From: Sulfurospirillum sp036802865
Lineage (GTDB): Bacteria > Campylobacterota > Campylobacteria > Campylobacterales > Sulfurospirillaceae
Assembly: GCF_036802865.1 (NCBI RefSeq)
Contig: NZ_DAIRVK010000003.1
Location: 62,001 to 126,000 of the forward strand
Direction: 5' to 3'
DNA: 64,000 bases
The position numbers and the translations under genes are program-made. Positions 1-7,292 of this stretch are shown here, one piece after another. A model generated the notes under the pieces. That model was not told the DNA's origin, ran no database searches, and was given only the letters and a program-made list of their open reading frames with translations. Position 1 is the stretch's first letter. Every line of letters begins with the position of its first letter.

Positions 1-760
1 AAGCCGTGTAAAGGGCTAGATTAATCTCATACTGTGTCTTAAAAAAACTCTTTGTTGGAACCCAGTAGCGAAGTCCGATCTCAATAGAACTGTCACCAAA
101 CTTTGCAATGCCAACAACGGGTTTGTGCGTTTTTGAGACATCCTTACAACCAGACAATACCTCTTTAATCAGTGCGATTGCTTTAGCAGGTTCTTCCTCA
201 TACGCCACCCCAATACTAGACTCCACGACACGTACATCAAAAGAGTTGACTAAAACATCGCCAATCATCTTTTTATTGGGAATGGTGATAAGCTCTTCAT
301 CTTCATTGCGAAGCACCGTGTAGGAGAGTTTTATCTCTTCTACCACGCCGTAAAAACCGCTAATGGAAAGCGTATCACCGACTTTAAACGGACGAGAGAT
401 GATGAGAAGAACACCTGCGGCATAGTTGGAAACACTGCCTTGAAGCGCCAAACCAGCCGTCAAGGAAACCGCACCGATGGCGGCGACAAACGGAGCAATG
501 GAAATGCCCACTTTACCAAGCGCTATCACAATCATAGCGGTAAACACAAGCATTTTTACGACACTTGCAACAAATTTAGAAAGTGTAATGTCAAAATGGT
601 TGCGTTCAAATATACGCATTAATAGCGCATACGCATACTTTGCGGCAAACCACCCGATAATAACGATAATAAGCGCACCCAAAAGCTGAAAACTATAGTG
701 GGTTAAAAACTCAATGGCAATGTTGTAAAACTTCTGAAGCGTTTGCAATTCTTTGTCCAT
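1..760 (-). CDS. MscS-family mechanosensitive channel (3' end cut off by window)
   Basis: Small-conductance mechanosensitive channel of the inner membrane, which releases osmolytes on hypo-osmotic shock. Reading leftward from the ATG at 758-760 (GAGGAG ribosome site just upstream) gives a short N-terminus, hydrophobic helices at roughly residues 20-42 and 65-85, then the pore helix with LTAGLALQGSVSNYAAG, the family's Gly/Ala-rich TM3, followed by RPFKVGD. The beta domain contains IPNKKMIGD. The frame stays open to the window edge, so about the last 30-40 residues of a roughly 280-residue protein are missing. No partner gene is seen. The family assignment is firm; which MscS paralogue this is cannot be told. 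Confidence 0.93.
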   Translation of the reverse strand, partial: MDKELQTLQKFYNIAIEFLTHYSFQLLGALIIVIIGWFAAKYAYALLMRIFERNHFDITLSKFVASVVKMLVFTAMIVIALGKVGISIAPFVAAIGAVSLTAGLALQGSVSNYAAGVLLIISRPFKVGDTLSISGFYGVVEEIKLSYTVLRNEDEELITIPNKKMIGDVLVNSFDVRVVESSIGVAYEEEPAKAIALIKEVLSGCKDVSKTHKPVVGIAKFGDSSIEIGLRYWVPTKSFFKTQYEINLALYTA

Positions 761-780
761 CTTACACTCCTCATCTTATG

Positions 781-880
781 AGAGTTCTTACAAAACTCTT
801 TGATCACATTTTTTAGGCAAAGCCTAAAAACCTACGCTATGCCGCTGTGGCGCTAAAGCTTGCCTCTAACGAGGCAGAAA
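781..880. repeat. Cluster of short inverted repeats in the mscS/Fe-S intergenic region
   Basis: The 278-bp gap between the divergent mscS and Fe-S genes holds several small palindromes in a row: agagtt/aactct (781-799), tttttaggc/gcctaaaaa with a 3-nt loop (810-830), gccgc/gcggc-like arms around 841-853, and tgcctc/gaggca with a 4-nt loop (861-876). None is followed by a convincing T-run. They may be a small REP-like element or overlapping operators for the two promoters. Function is unknown. Confidence 0.4.
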
Positions 881-1038
881 TCTATAGGTATCATTATAAC
901 AAAGCTTCCGAATAAACACGCATTGATACTTATCATGTTTTTTTCAGCCCTACTTTACTACAATCTCATCTTGGGCTTTTTTGACGATTTAATGCGTTCA
1001 GATTCCACGCCCTAGGTATCTTATTCCCCAGGATTTTT

Positions 1039-1641
1039 ATGCAATACAGAATGATTGTTGACACAAACCAGTGTGTCGGCTGCCACGCCTGTGAGGTGTC
1101 GTGCAAACAAGAATTTGGTGCCCCACTCGGGCTTTTTAGAACGATGACACTCTACTTAGATACAGGGTCATTTCCTAAGGTAAAAAGAGAATTTCTCCCT
1201 ATTATGTGTACACAATGCGAAGATGCTAGCTGTCAAAAAGTCTGCATTCAGGGTGCAATTTATGAAGAAAATGGCATCGTTAAAATTGACGAAAAAAAAT
1301 GCAATGGTTGTGGTGACTGTGTCAAAGCTTGTTCTCTTGGTGCTATCTACGTTAACCCCCTTTCAAAACTTGCAGAAAAGTGCAATCTCTGCGCTCACCG
1401 TTTAGAACTAGGTCAAAAAGCTGCGTGTGAAGCAACCTGTGTGAGCGAAGCCATTCGCATCATTGACCTCTCCAAAGAGTCACTCCCTGCTAACGGTGTT
1501 GGCTTTACCATGCGCTCAAGTGACAAACCTCGCACCCTGCATATCGGGGCAAACCCTCTTATGCGTGAAAAGTTGACAACAGGAAACCCCTTTTCACCCT
1601 ACAACTATGAGATTTCAAACTGGGCAAGGAGAGGTTCATGA
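1039..1641 (+). CDS. Four-cluster 4Fe-4S ferredoxin-type electron-transfer subunit of molybdoenzyme
   Basis: Electron-transfer subunit (PsrB/PhsB/TtrB/ArrB type) expected to pass electrons to or from the molybdopterin subunit encoded immediately downstream. It has sixteen cysteines in four groups: CVGCHACEVSC near residue 12, CTQCEDASCQKVC near 56, CNGCGDCVKAC near 88, and CNLCAH with CEATC near 115-135. This is the usual pattern for four [4Fe-4S] clusters. Its 200 aa is the normal family size. It has no signal peptide, so it is probably co-exported with its Tat-bearing partner. AGGA lies before the ATG. Its end overlaps the next gene by 4 bp, implying translational coupling. No NrfD/PsrC membrane anchor follows. 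The substrate of the complex cannot be named from sequence. Confidence 0.9.
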   Translation: MQYRMIVDTNQCVGCHACEVSCKQEFGAPLGLFRTMTLYLDTGSFPKVKREFLPIMCTQCEDASCQKVCIQGAIYEENGIVKIDEKKCNGCGDCVKACSLGAIYVNPLSKLAEKCNLCAHRLELGQKAACEATCVSEAIRIIDLSKESLPANGVGFTMRSSDKPRTLHIGANPLMREKLTTGNPFSPYNYEISNWARRGS

Positions 1642-4178
1642 AACGTCGCGAATTTATTAAAAGTGGTGCCATCTCGCTCGCTGCACTCGAAATGGGTGGC
1701 ATCATCTCTTTAAATCCCAATACACTCAATGCAGGTTCCTACGAACTGCGTGAGCCTAAAACCAACATCGCACTGAGCATTAAAAACATTACCAAAATAC
1801 CGAGTGTATGCCTTAACTGCTCAACGGTTTGTGGTATGACGGTTCTTGTCAAAGATGGTAAAGTTTTAGGTGTTGAAGGCAATCCACTTGACCCAAATTC
1901 CAGAGGAAAACTCTGTGCTAAAGCGCATGGTGGTGTCTGCGCGATTGACTACTCTGAGCGTCTTGTTTATCCGATGAAACGTATGGGCAAGCGTGGTGAA
2001 GGGTTGTGGCAACGCATCAGCATGGATGAAGCGTATGCGATGATCGCTTCACGCATTCAAAAAAATATCGATGCAGGTCATCCTGAAAGGGTTGTCTTTC
2101 ATGCTGGTCGTAACCGCATCGATGATATAACCAATCGCTTTATGGACGCCATCGGCTCACCGGTTGTGCTCAACCACCGTGCCCTTTGCTCTTCCAACAA
2201 ACGTGCTGCCAACTACGCAAGTATCGGCGATACCGACTGGGAAACCGTCGATGCGGAACACTGTAAGTACTTCCTCAATTTTGGCGCAAACTTCTTTGAA
2301 GCCCATCAAGGCGGGTTCCCCATGCTCACACGCTATGCCCAAGCAAAGCGCAATGGTGCAAAACTCGTCACCTTTGATGTAAGACTCTCCAATACAGCTG
2401 GTCGCAGCGATGAATGGTTAGCACCGTTTCCTTCCTCAGAAGGGGCTATTGCCCTTGCGATGGCACATGTCATTGTTGCACACAACCTTCATGATAAAGC
2501 GTTTATCCAAACATGGACAAACCTCAGCCTTGAAGCACTAGAGACTTTCTTAAAGCCATATACGCCCGAATTTGCCGCCAAAGAGAGCGGACTTGAGGCT
2601 TCTGACATCACCCGACTTGCGTTAGAATTTGCCAAAGCAGCTCCTCATTGTGCTGCTTTTACCAACCGTGGTTCGCAAGCGCATCAAAATGGTTTCAATA
2701 ACGATCGCGCTGTAATCTTGCTAAACGCCGTTGTTGGCAGTGTCGGTAAAAAAGGTGGCTATGCCTTTGGTGGCTCCAAAAATCTAGGAGAAGCCTCTTT
2801 CCCTATGCCAAAACCACTGCCGCCAAAAGTGAAATTTAGCACTGACTTAGAAGACCCAAAAGAGTACCCACTTGCCAATCGCTGGCAAAAGATGAAAGTC
2901 AGCCAACTGGTCTTTGAGAAGATTAAAAACAAAACACAGCCTGTGGATGTGTACCTCTCTTACACCATTTCAGCGCCTCAAACATGGCCAGAGGGTCCAA
3001 AAGTAACCGTTGAAGCACTCAAAGATGAGAGCGTTATACCGTTTCACGCGTGTTCGGATGTCGTTTACTCTGAGATGGCACACTATGCCGACCTTCTCTT
3101 GCCCGATGCAACTTACTTTGAACGCTACACCATCGAAGGGCGTAATGCTAATGAGTTAATTCCGTACTTTGTCTTCCGTCAACCTGCAGCGCGTCCTCCG
3201 TATGCATGCGAAAACTTTGCAGACACACTCATCAAAATAGCACAACGTCTCCATGAGCCCGTTGCTAAATATTTTGCGTTTGAAAGTTACGAAGCGTTTA
3301 TGAAACTTCGTCTCTCAGAATTGCCTGAAAAAGAGGGATTAAACGGTTTTGAGTACATGAAAAAATACGGTGCATGGGTTGATGATAAACCTAAAGCCTA
3401 TGAGAGTTATGCTAAAAAATTGAATGCCAAAGAGTTAGAAAATAGCTTTGTGGAAGATGGCATTGTCTATCAAAAGAAAGGGGAGAAAAAAGAGGCGATT
3501 GGTCTTATGCAAAACGATGTCGCCGTGAAAGGGTTTAAAACACCATCACGTAAATTTGAGATTTACTCCTCCATCGTTCAAGAAGCAGCTAAAAAAATCA
3601 ACCTTGTCGATGATGGCTTGCCTCACTACATCATGCCTGCTTCGCTTAAAGAAATTGGTGAACATCAATTAGTACTGACTACATTCAAATGGAATGTTCA
3701 CACCCAAGCCCGAACTGCGCCACAGCAGTACCTTACCGAAATCGTCCACGATAACCCGATGTGGATTAACACTCAAACCGCGAAAAAGCTGGGCATTAAA
3801 AATGGCGATATGGTCGAACTCACGACCTTTAGACCGCGTTCTGGCTTTAAAGCCTCTCTTAGCGGTGAGAAAGTAGCGAGTATGAAAGTGAAAGCTTTTG
3901 TAACCGAGGGGGTTCATCCACGTGTTGTATGTTTGAGTACGTCACTCGGTATGAATTTTGGAGGGCGCATTCCTCAAGCCAAAAATGGCAAACGGGAAAA
4001 AAATCCTTCTTACCGACCTGTTGATGACCAAGCCCGTCATGGCATCATTTGGTGGGACAAAAAAGCAGGAGGAACAGGGAATGGATTTAATCCAAACCAC
4101 GTCATCCCGATCAACCCTGCACCAATTGTGGGTATGCAGGCATGGAATGACACGATCTGTGTCGTTAAAAAAGCATAA
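1638..4178 (+). CDS. Tat-exported molybdopterin oxidoreductase, PsrA/PhsA/TtrA/ArrA clade
   Basis: Catalytic Mo-bisPGD subunit of a periplasmic respiratory oxidoreductase (846 aa). The N-terminus has the twin-arginine motif KRREFIK followed by a hydrophobic stretch. Cysteines 58, 61, 65 and 93 (C-x2-C-x3-C-x27-C) bind the proximal [4Fe-4S] cluster. The likely Mo ligand is C184 in NHRALCSSNKR; a His four residues before the Cys is also found in the arsenate reductase ArrA. The C-terminal molydop-binding domain is present (RTAPQQYLTEIVHDNPMW region). It is coupled by 4-bp overlap to the Fe-S gene. Family knowledge allows polysulfide, thiosulfate, tetrathionate, arsenate or selenate as substrate; I cannot choose. 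The missing membrane subunit suggests a soluble periplasmic pair or an unlinked quinol oxidase. Confidence 0.9.
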   Translation: MKRREFIKSGAISLAALEMGGIISLNPNTLNAGSYELREPKTNIALSIKNITKIPSVCLNCSTVCGMTVLVKDGKVLGVEGNPLDPNSRGKLCAKAHGGVCAIDYSERLVYPMKRMGKRGEGLWQRISMDEAYAMIASRIQKNIDAGHPERVVFHAGRNRIDDITNRFMDAIGSPVVLNHRALCSSNKRAANYASIGDTDWETVDAEHCKYFLNFGANFFEAHQGGFPMLTRYAQAKRNGAKLVTFDVRLSNTAGRSDEWLAPFPSSEGAIALAMAHVIVAHNLHDKAFIQTWTNLSLEALETFLKPYTPEFAAKESGLEASDITRLALEFAKAAPHCAAFTNRGSQAHQNGFNNDRAVILLNAVVGSVGKKGGYAFGGSKNLGEASFPMPKPLPPKVKFSTDLEDPKEYPLANRWQKMKVSQLVFEKIKNKTQPVDVYLSYTISAPQTWPEGPKVTVEALKDESVIPFHACSDVVYSEMAHYADLLLPDATYFERYTIEGRNANELIPYFVFRQPAARPPYACENFADTLIKIAQRLHEPVAKYFAFESYEAFMKLRLSELPEKEGLNGFEYMKKYGAWVDDKPKAYESYAKKLNAKELENSFVEDGIVYQKKGEKKEAIGLMQNDVAVKGFKTPSRKFEIYSSIVQEAAKKINLVDDGLPHYIMPASLKEIGEHQLVLTTFKWNVHTQARTAPQQYLTEIVHDNPMWINTQTAKKLGIKNGDMVELTTFRPRSGFKASLSGEKVASMKVKAFVTEGVHPRVVCLSTSLGMNFGGRIPQAKNGKREKNPSYRPVDDQARHGIIWWDKKAGGTGNGFNPNHVIPINPAPIVGMQAWNDTICVVKKA

Positions 4179-4184
4179 CACGCA

Positions 4185-4208
4185 AAGAGCCAAGATTTCT
4201 TGGCTCTT
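4185..4208. terminator. Bidirectional hairpin between convergent genes
   Basis: Perfect 10-bp stem aagagccaag/cttggctctt with a 4-nt loop, between the stop of the molybdoenzyme gene and the stop of the convergent cupin gene. Its right arm runs into the cupin stop codon. Its position suits a shared terminator, although the T-tract is short on both strands. Confidence 0.7.
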
Positions 4209-4608
4209 ACTTCTTCACAGAATAAACACTCTCTTTTGTACCCGCATAAAAGACAACAATCTCCACAGGCTCATCACCCTCATTCACACCATAATGCCAC
4301 TTATCCACCACTTCGATAAGCGCCTCACCTGCTTTCAGGTGTAATGTTTTGTTCTCATCGGTAACCACTTTAAGTGAGCCTTTCACCATATACCCCGCAT
4401 TGATGATGGGATGCTTGTGAAGCGGAAGCTCTGTATGAGCGGGAATGGTAATCTTCAAAACCGAAATTTCAGGTGCTTCTTTAGGATAAGCGGGCATTGC
4501 TGAGCCATCCCAACTTTGAGAAGACTTTGCAAGGGTTACGGATTCTACGTTTCCAGCCGCAAAACCGTAAGATATAAAAAGTACTAAAAAAAACACGAGC
4601 TTTTGCAT
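4207..4608 (-). CDS. Exported small cupin-domain protein
   Basis: Single-domain cupin_2 protein of 133 aa, probably periplasmic. Residues 1-18 (MQKLVFFLVLFISYGFAAG) form a Sec signal peptide. The cupin core has the metal-site pattern HTELPLHKHPIINAGYM, with a further His in DKWHYGVNEG. I start at the ATG at 4606-4608 because AAGG lies seven bases upstream; a TTG two codons earlier would leave no room for a ribosome site. It is convergent with the molybdoenzyme gene and followed by an unrelated EF-hand gene. Cupins cover many reactions as well as simple ligand binding, so no function is assigned. Confidence 0.85.
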   Translation of the reverse strand: MQKLVFFLVLFISYGFAAGNVESVTLAKSSQSWDGSAMPAYPKEAPEISVLKITIPAHTELPLHKHPIINAGYMVKGSLKVVTDENKTLHLKAGEALIEVVDKWHYGVNEGDEPVEIVVFYAGTKESVYSVKK

Positions 4609-4673
4609 AATCAACCTTTTGTTAAAATTATTTCATGTTACGTATAAAATCCTGAAAAGATGAAAAACTCTTT

Positions 4674-5804
4674 TTAAACCATTATCTCTTTTTCTTTTAA
4701 GACAGTGTTTTCATCTTCATTCGAATAAGCTTTTTCTGATTTGTTTTGTATTTGTAACTGATCTAACGTATCAGAAATAGTTTTATCTTTTTGGAGAGCA
4801 AACGTTAAGAAGTCTGAAGTACTTATTTGTAATGCATCTAAAGAGACTGATGGAAGCGGAGGAATTTGTTTTACTTCATCTTCAGAAAGGATTTTAGAAA
4901 GCCCATAATCATGATTTTGTAGTTGAGTACTATCATTGAAAGTAGGATTCATATTAAGGAATTTTTGGTGCGATTCGTCCATCTCTGAAATAACTTTTTG
5001 CTGGTAATCTTTTCCAAATTCATCGCTTAATCCCTCTTTTAAAGTAACCGTCCCATTCATATCTACATCCGTTTGAATGGTGTGGTCAAGCTCTTTTTCA
5101 ACACTATTTTCAAACTGGATATAGTTAGCATTTGTAGCTGAACGTTTAACTTGAAAATCTAATTTTGCTTCTTTACCTTTAAAAAGGTCAGGAGCAGCAC
5201 GACCAAGTTCTTTATAATTGGCGCCTGTATCAAGGTTTATTTTCACCACTTTTTTACCAATATAATCATAGTTATTATGGCGTTCAAACCCAATAGTCAA
5301 TGTTTTTGCTTCATCTCCCTCAATAAAGCCATTTCCATCGGCATCTGATTTGGTGTAGCTGCGGTCTGTTGTTATATTTTGCAACCATCCTGCAACAAAG
5401 GCTTCTGCTTCACCATTGAGGCGCAAGGTACCATCACCGCGTTCAAAAAAGTCATTAACTCCACCGAATTTTTGTTTGAGCTGATCAATACTTGCTTTTG
5501 AAAGTTGCATCGTCACATATTTGTTATTTGCAGGATCACGTACGGTAACAATACGATCTGGCTCATTTTTTGGACCATCAGTATGGCTAACATACGTATA
5601 TTTAGATTTATCGACATCAATCTTTTCGTATTTGAGTTCTTCCAGTGTGAGTTCTTTAAAATGAACTGCAGTAGAGGTATAAATATCACCCTTTGTTATG
5701 ACCTTGGTTGGCTCTTTTTTAAGCCTAGCAAACTCTTCCGCATCTGGTTGTTTGACTCTTGGGGTTATGGCATTTGATGATGAAGGAATACTGGAAATAT
5801 TCAT
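4674..5804 (-). CDS. Uncharacterised protein with two EF-hand-type calcium loops
   Basis: I do not recognise the family. The 376-aa product has two segments matching the EF-hand loop: DADGNGFIEGDE at about residues 154-165 and DVDMNGTVTLKE at about 247-258, each with acidic residues at loop positions 1, 3 and 12 and Gly at 6. This suggests Ca2+ binding. It is hydrophilic, with no signal peptide or membrane helix, and its first 30 residues are Ser/Pro/Asn-rich. GAGGG precedes the ATG at 5802-5804. It stands alone, divergent from the next gene. Surface or flagellum-linked calcium proteins in this group can lack classical signals, but nothing here proves export. Confidence 0.75.
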   Translation of the reverse strand: MNISSIPSSSNAITPRVKQPDAEEFARLKKEPTKVITKGDIYTSTAVHFKELTLEELKYEKIDVDKSKYTYVSHTDGPKNEPDRIVTVRDPANNKYVTMQLSKASIDQLKQKFGGVNDFFERGDGTLRLNGEAEAFVAGWLQNITTDRSYTKSDADGNGFIEGDEAKTLTIGFERHNNYDYIGKKVVKINLDTGANYKELGRAAPDLFKGKEAKLDFQVKRSATNANYIQFENSVEKELDHTIQTDVDMNGTVTLKEGLSDEFGKDYQQKVISEMDESHQKFLNMNPTFNDSTQLQNHDYGLSKILSEDEVKQIPPLPSVSLDALQISTSDFLTFALQKDKTISDTLDQLQIQNKSEKAYSNEDENTVLKEKEIMV

Positions 5805-5942
5805 AACGACCCTCTTGAAGTATAATGACTACAATATCGACTTTATCGCAAAATAATAAAATAGGTTAACAAACGGTTTAGGGAAGCGATTTATAATGGT
5901 GTTATATAGATTTCTAATATTTTAGTTATCAAGGATTGAACG

Positions 5943-6359
5943 ATGTTCAACATACTTCCATCAAAAACATCTTTAGCACTTGCTACTCTTTTTGTACTTT
6001 CATCTTCACTGTTTGCTGCTGGGTATATTTTGCCAAACGGTACGATTGTGTATGATGATTCTTCGGATCGTTCTATGTACAGAGTAGATCATATCACCCC
6101 CGTACAAGCCCCAACGCCTACGCAAACCTACACTCCGATACAAACGACCCGCGTTATTATAGAAGATCGGGTTGTAACGTATGATCGTCCTGTGATTGTA
6201 CGAGAGCGTATTATAGACAGAGGACCCGTGTATGATATTGTCGATGCAACGGGAACTGTCATCGTTTACGGACTTTTGTACGATTCATTTTTACATGGAT
6301 TCTATCCTTACCGTACACATGGAGGCCCTCGTTATCACTACGATCATTACAGACGATAG
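5943..6359 (+). CDS. Small secreted protein of unknown function
   Basis: 138-aa protein with a clear Sec signal peptide (hydrophobic core about residues 10-25, cleavage after SSSLFAA). The mature part has a Pro/Thr/Gln linker (about 50-65), a basic/Val-rich section, and a C-terminal tail rich in His, Tyr and Arg (HGGPRYHYDHYRR). It has no cysteines. AAGGA lies eight bases before the ATG. It is divergently transcribed from the EF-hand gene. The His/Tyr tail could bind metal, but this is only suggestive. I do not recognise a family. Confidence 0.7.
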   Translation: MFNILPSKTSLALATLFVLSSSLFAAGYILPNGTIVYDDSSDRSMYRVDHITPVQAPTPTQTYTPIQTTRVIIEDRVVTYDRPVIVRERIIDRGPVYDIVDATGTVIVYGLLYDSFLHGFYPYRTHGGPRYHYDHYRR

Positions 6360-6365
6360 TTAAAT

Positions 6366-6386
6366 CACTCAATGACATTTTGAGTG
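6366..6386 (+). terminator. Hairpin downstream of the small secreted protein gene
   Basis: Stem cactcaa/ttgagtg (7 bp, 7-nt loop) starting seven bases after the stop codon, followed by a moderately T-rich stretch. It is a plausible but weak intrinsic terminator. Confidence 0.45.
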
Positions 6387-6504
6387 TGTATTTTAGGACT
6401 ATTGTAAGTTAGAAAAAAGCTCTTAAAAGCATTAAAATATTTCCATGGAAAATTTTTTCCTAATTCTTTGCTACAATAATTGAAAACTTGGAAAAGGGAG
6501 CCTC

Positions 6505-6840
6505 ATGCAAAAGTTTATGCTACTTTGCCTTTCAGCTTTTTATCTCTATGGAGCATCTTCGGGTGAAACACTTTTTAACGGTAACTGTGTTTCATGCCAT
6601 ACGACGGGCGATGCAACAGCGGCTCCCACTTCAATCGAAGTGCAAAAAAACTATAAAAAAGTTTACGCTTCCAAAGAAAAATTTGTAGAGTTTATGGCGA
6701 CATGGGTTGGCAAACCCGATGCCAAAACAGCGCTTATGCCTGAAGCCATCGCTAAGTACGGTTTGATGCCAGAGCTTGGTTATGATGCAAGTGCGCTTAA
6801 AGACATTGCTTCGTATCTGTACGATGCGCCCCTAAAATGA
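6505..6840 (+). CDS. Periplasmic monohaem c-type cytochrome
   Basis: Class I-like cytochrome c of 111 aa. A signal peptide (about residues 1-17) precedes the single haem-binding motif CVSCH at about residue 30. The axial Met is probably in ALMPEA or GLMPELG near the C-terminus, and the last helix (ALKDIASYLYDAP) is typical of the fold. GGGAG precedes the ATG. The stop overlaps the next start by 4 bp (ATGA), so the SRPBCC protein is made from the same mRNA. It likely carries electrons between periplasmic partners, none of which is identifiable here. Confidence 0.9.
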   Translation: MQKFMLLCLSAFYLYGASSGETLFNGNCVSCHTTGDATAAPTSIEVQKNYKKVYASKEKFVEFMATWVGKPDAKTALMPEAIAKYGLMPELGYDASALKDIASYLYDAPLK

Positions 6841-7292
6841 GGCACTATACCCTCTTCTACAGCTGTAACATCGACGCTTCAGTAGAAGAGGTGTATGATT
6901 TTCACACTGACACACATAACCTTCCGCTGATTACGCCACCTTCGATTAAAGTGAAAATTGTGAGCATGGAGCAAAACATCGTTGTTCTTGACATCAAAAA
7001 ATTTGGAGTAACCACGCGTTGGGAAATAGAGATTGAAAAACAGTACCCTCAAAGCATTGTTGATGTAATGCGCAAAGGTCCTTTTTCTTACTTTCGGCAT
7101 GAGCGAAACTTCATCTCCGAGGGCAAACATCGCACACGCATGGAAGAGACAATTACCCTAGCACTCCCCATACCTTTGATTGGAAACCTCTTTTTTTGGT
7201 TCGTAAAAAAAGATATGGACGCGATGTTTGCATACCGCCACAAGATGACAAAAGCACATTTTAGGTTTGAAAAAGAAGCCAAAAAACTTTAA
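6837..7292 (+). CDS. SRPBCC (START/polyketide-cyclase-like) superfamily protein
   Basis: 151-aa cytosolic protein of the SRPBCC ligand-binding fold. It begins with the typical strand plus helix (CNIDASVEEVYDFHTDTHNL), continues with a conserved turn (LPLITPP), and ends with a long C-terminal helix (FAYRHKMTKAHFRFEKEA). Translation is coupled to the cytochrome c gene by a 4-bp overlap. Proteins of this fold bind hydrophobic ligands or support cofactor assembly; the ligand here is unknown. Its stop codon directly abuts the stop of the convergent ATPase gene. Confidence 0.8.
   Translation: MRHYTLFYSCNIDASVEEVYDFHTDTHNLPLITPPSIKVKIVSMEQNIVVLDIKKFGVTTRWEIEIEKQYPQSIVDVMRKGPFSYFRHERNFISEGKHRTRMEETITLALPIPLIGNLFFWFVKKDMDAMFAYRHKMTKAHFRFEKEAKKL

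Noticed and set aside
6440..6451. Palindrome TTTCCATGGAAA upstream of the cytochrome c gene
   Set aside because: Single occurrence noticed; a 12-bp A/T-rich palindrome alone does not support an operator call.
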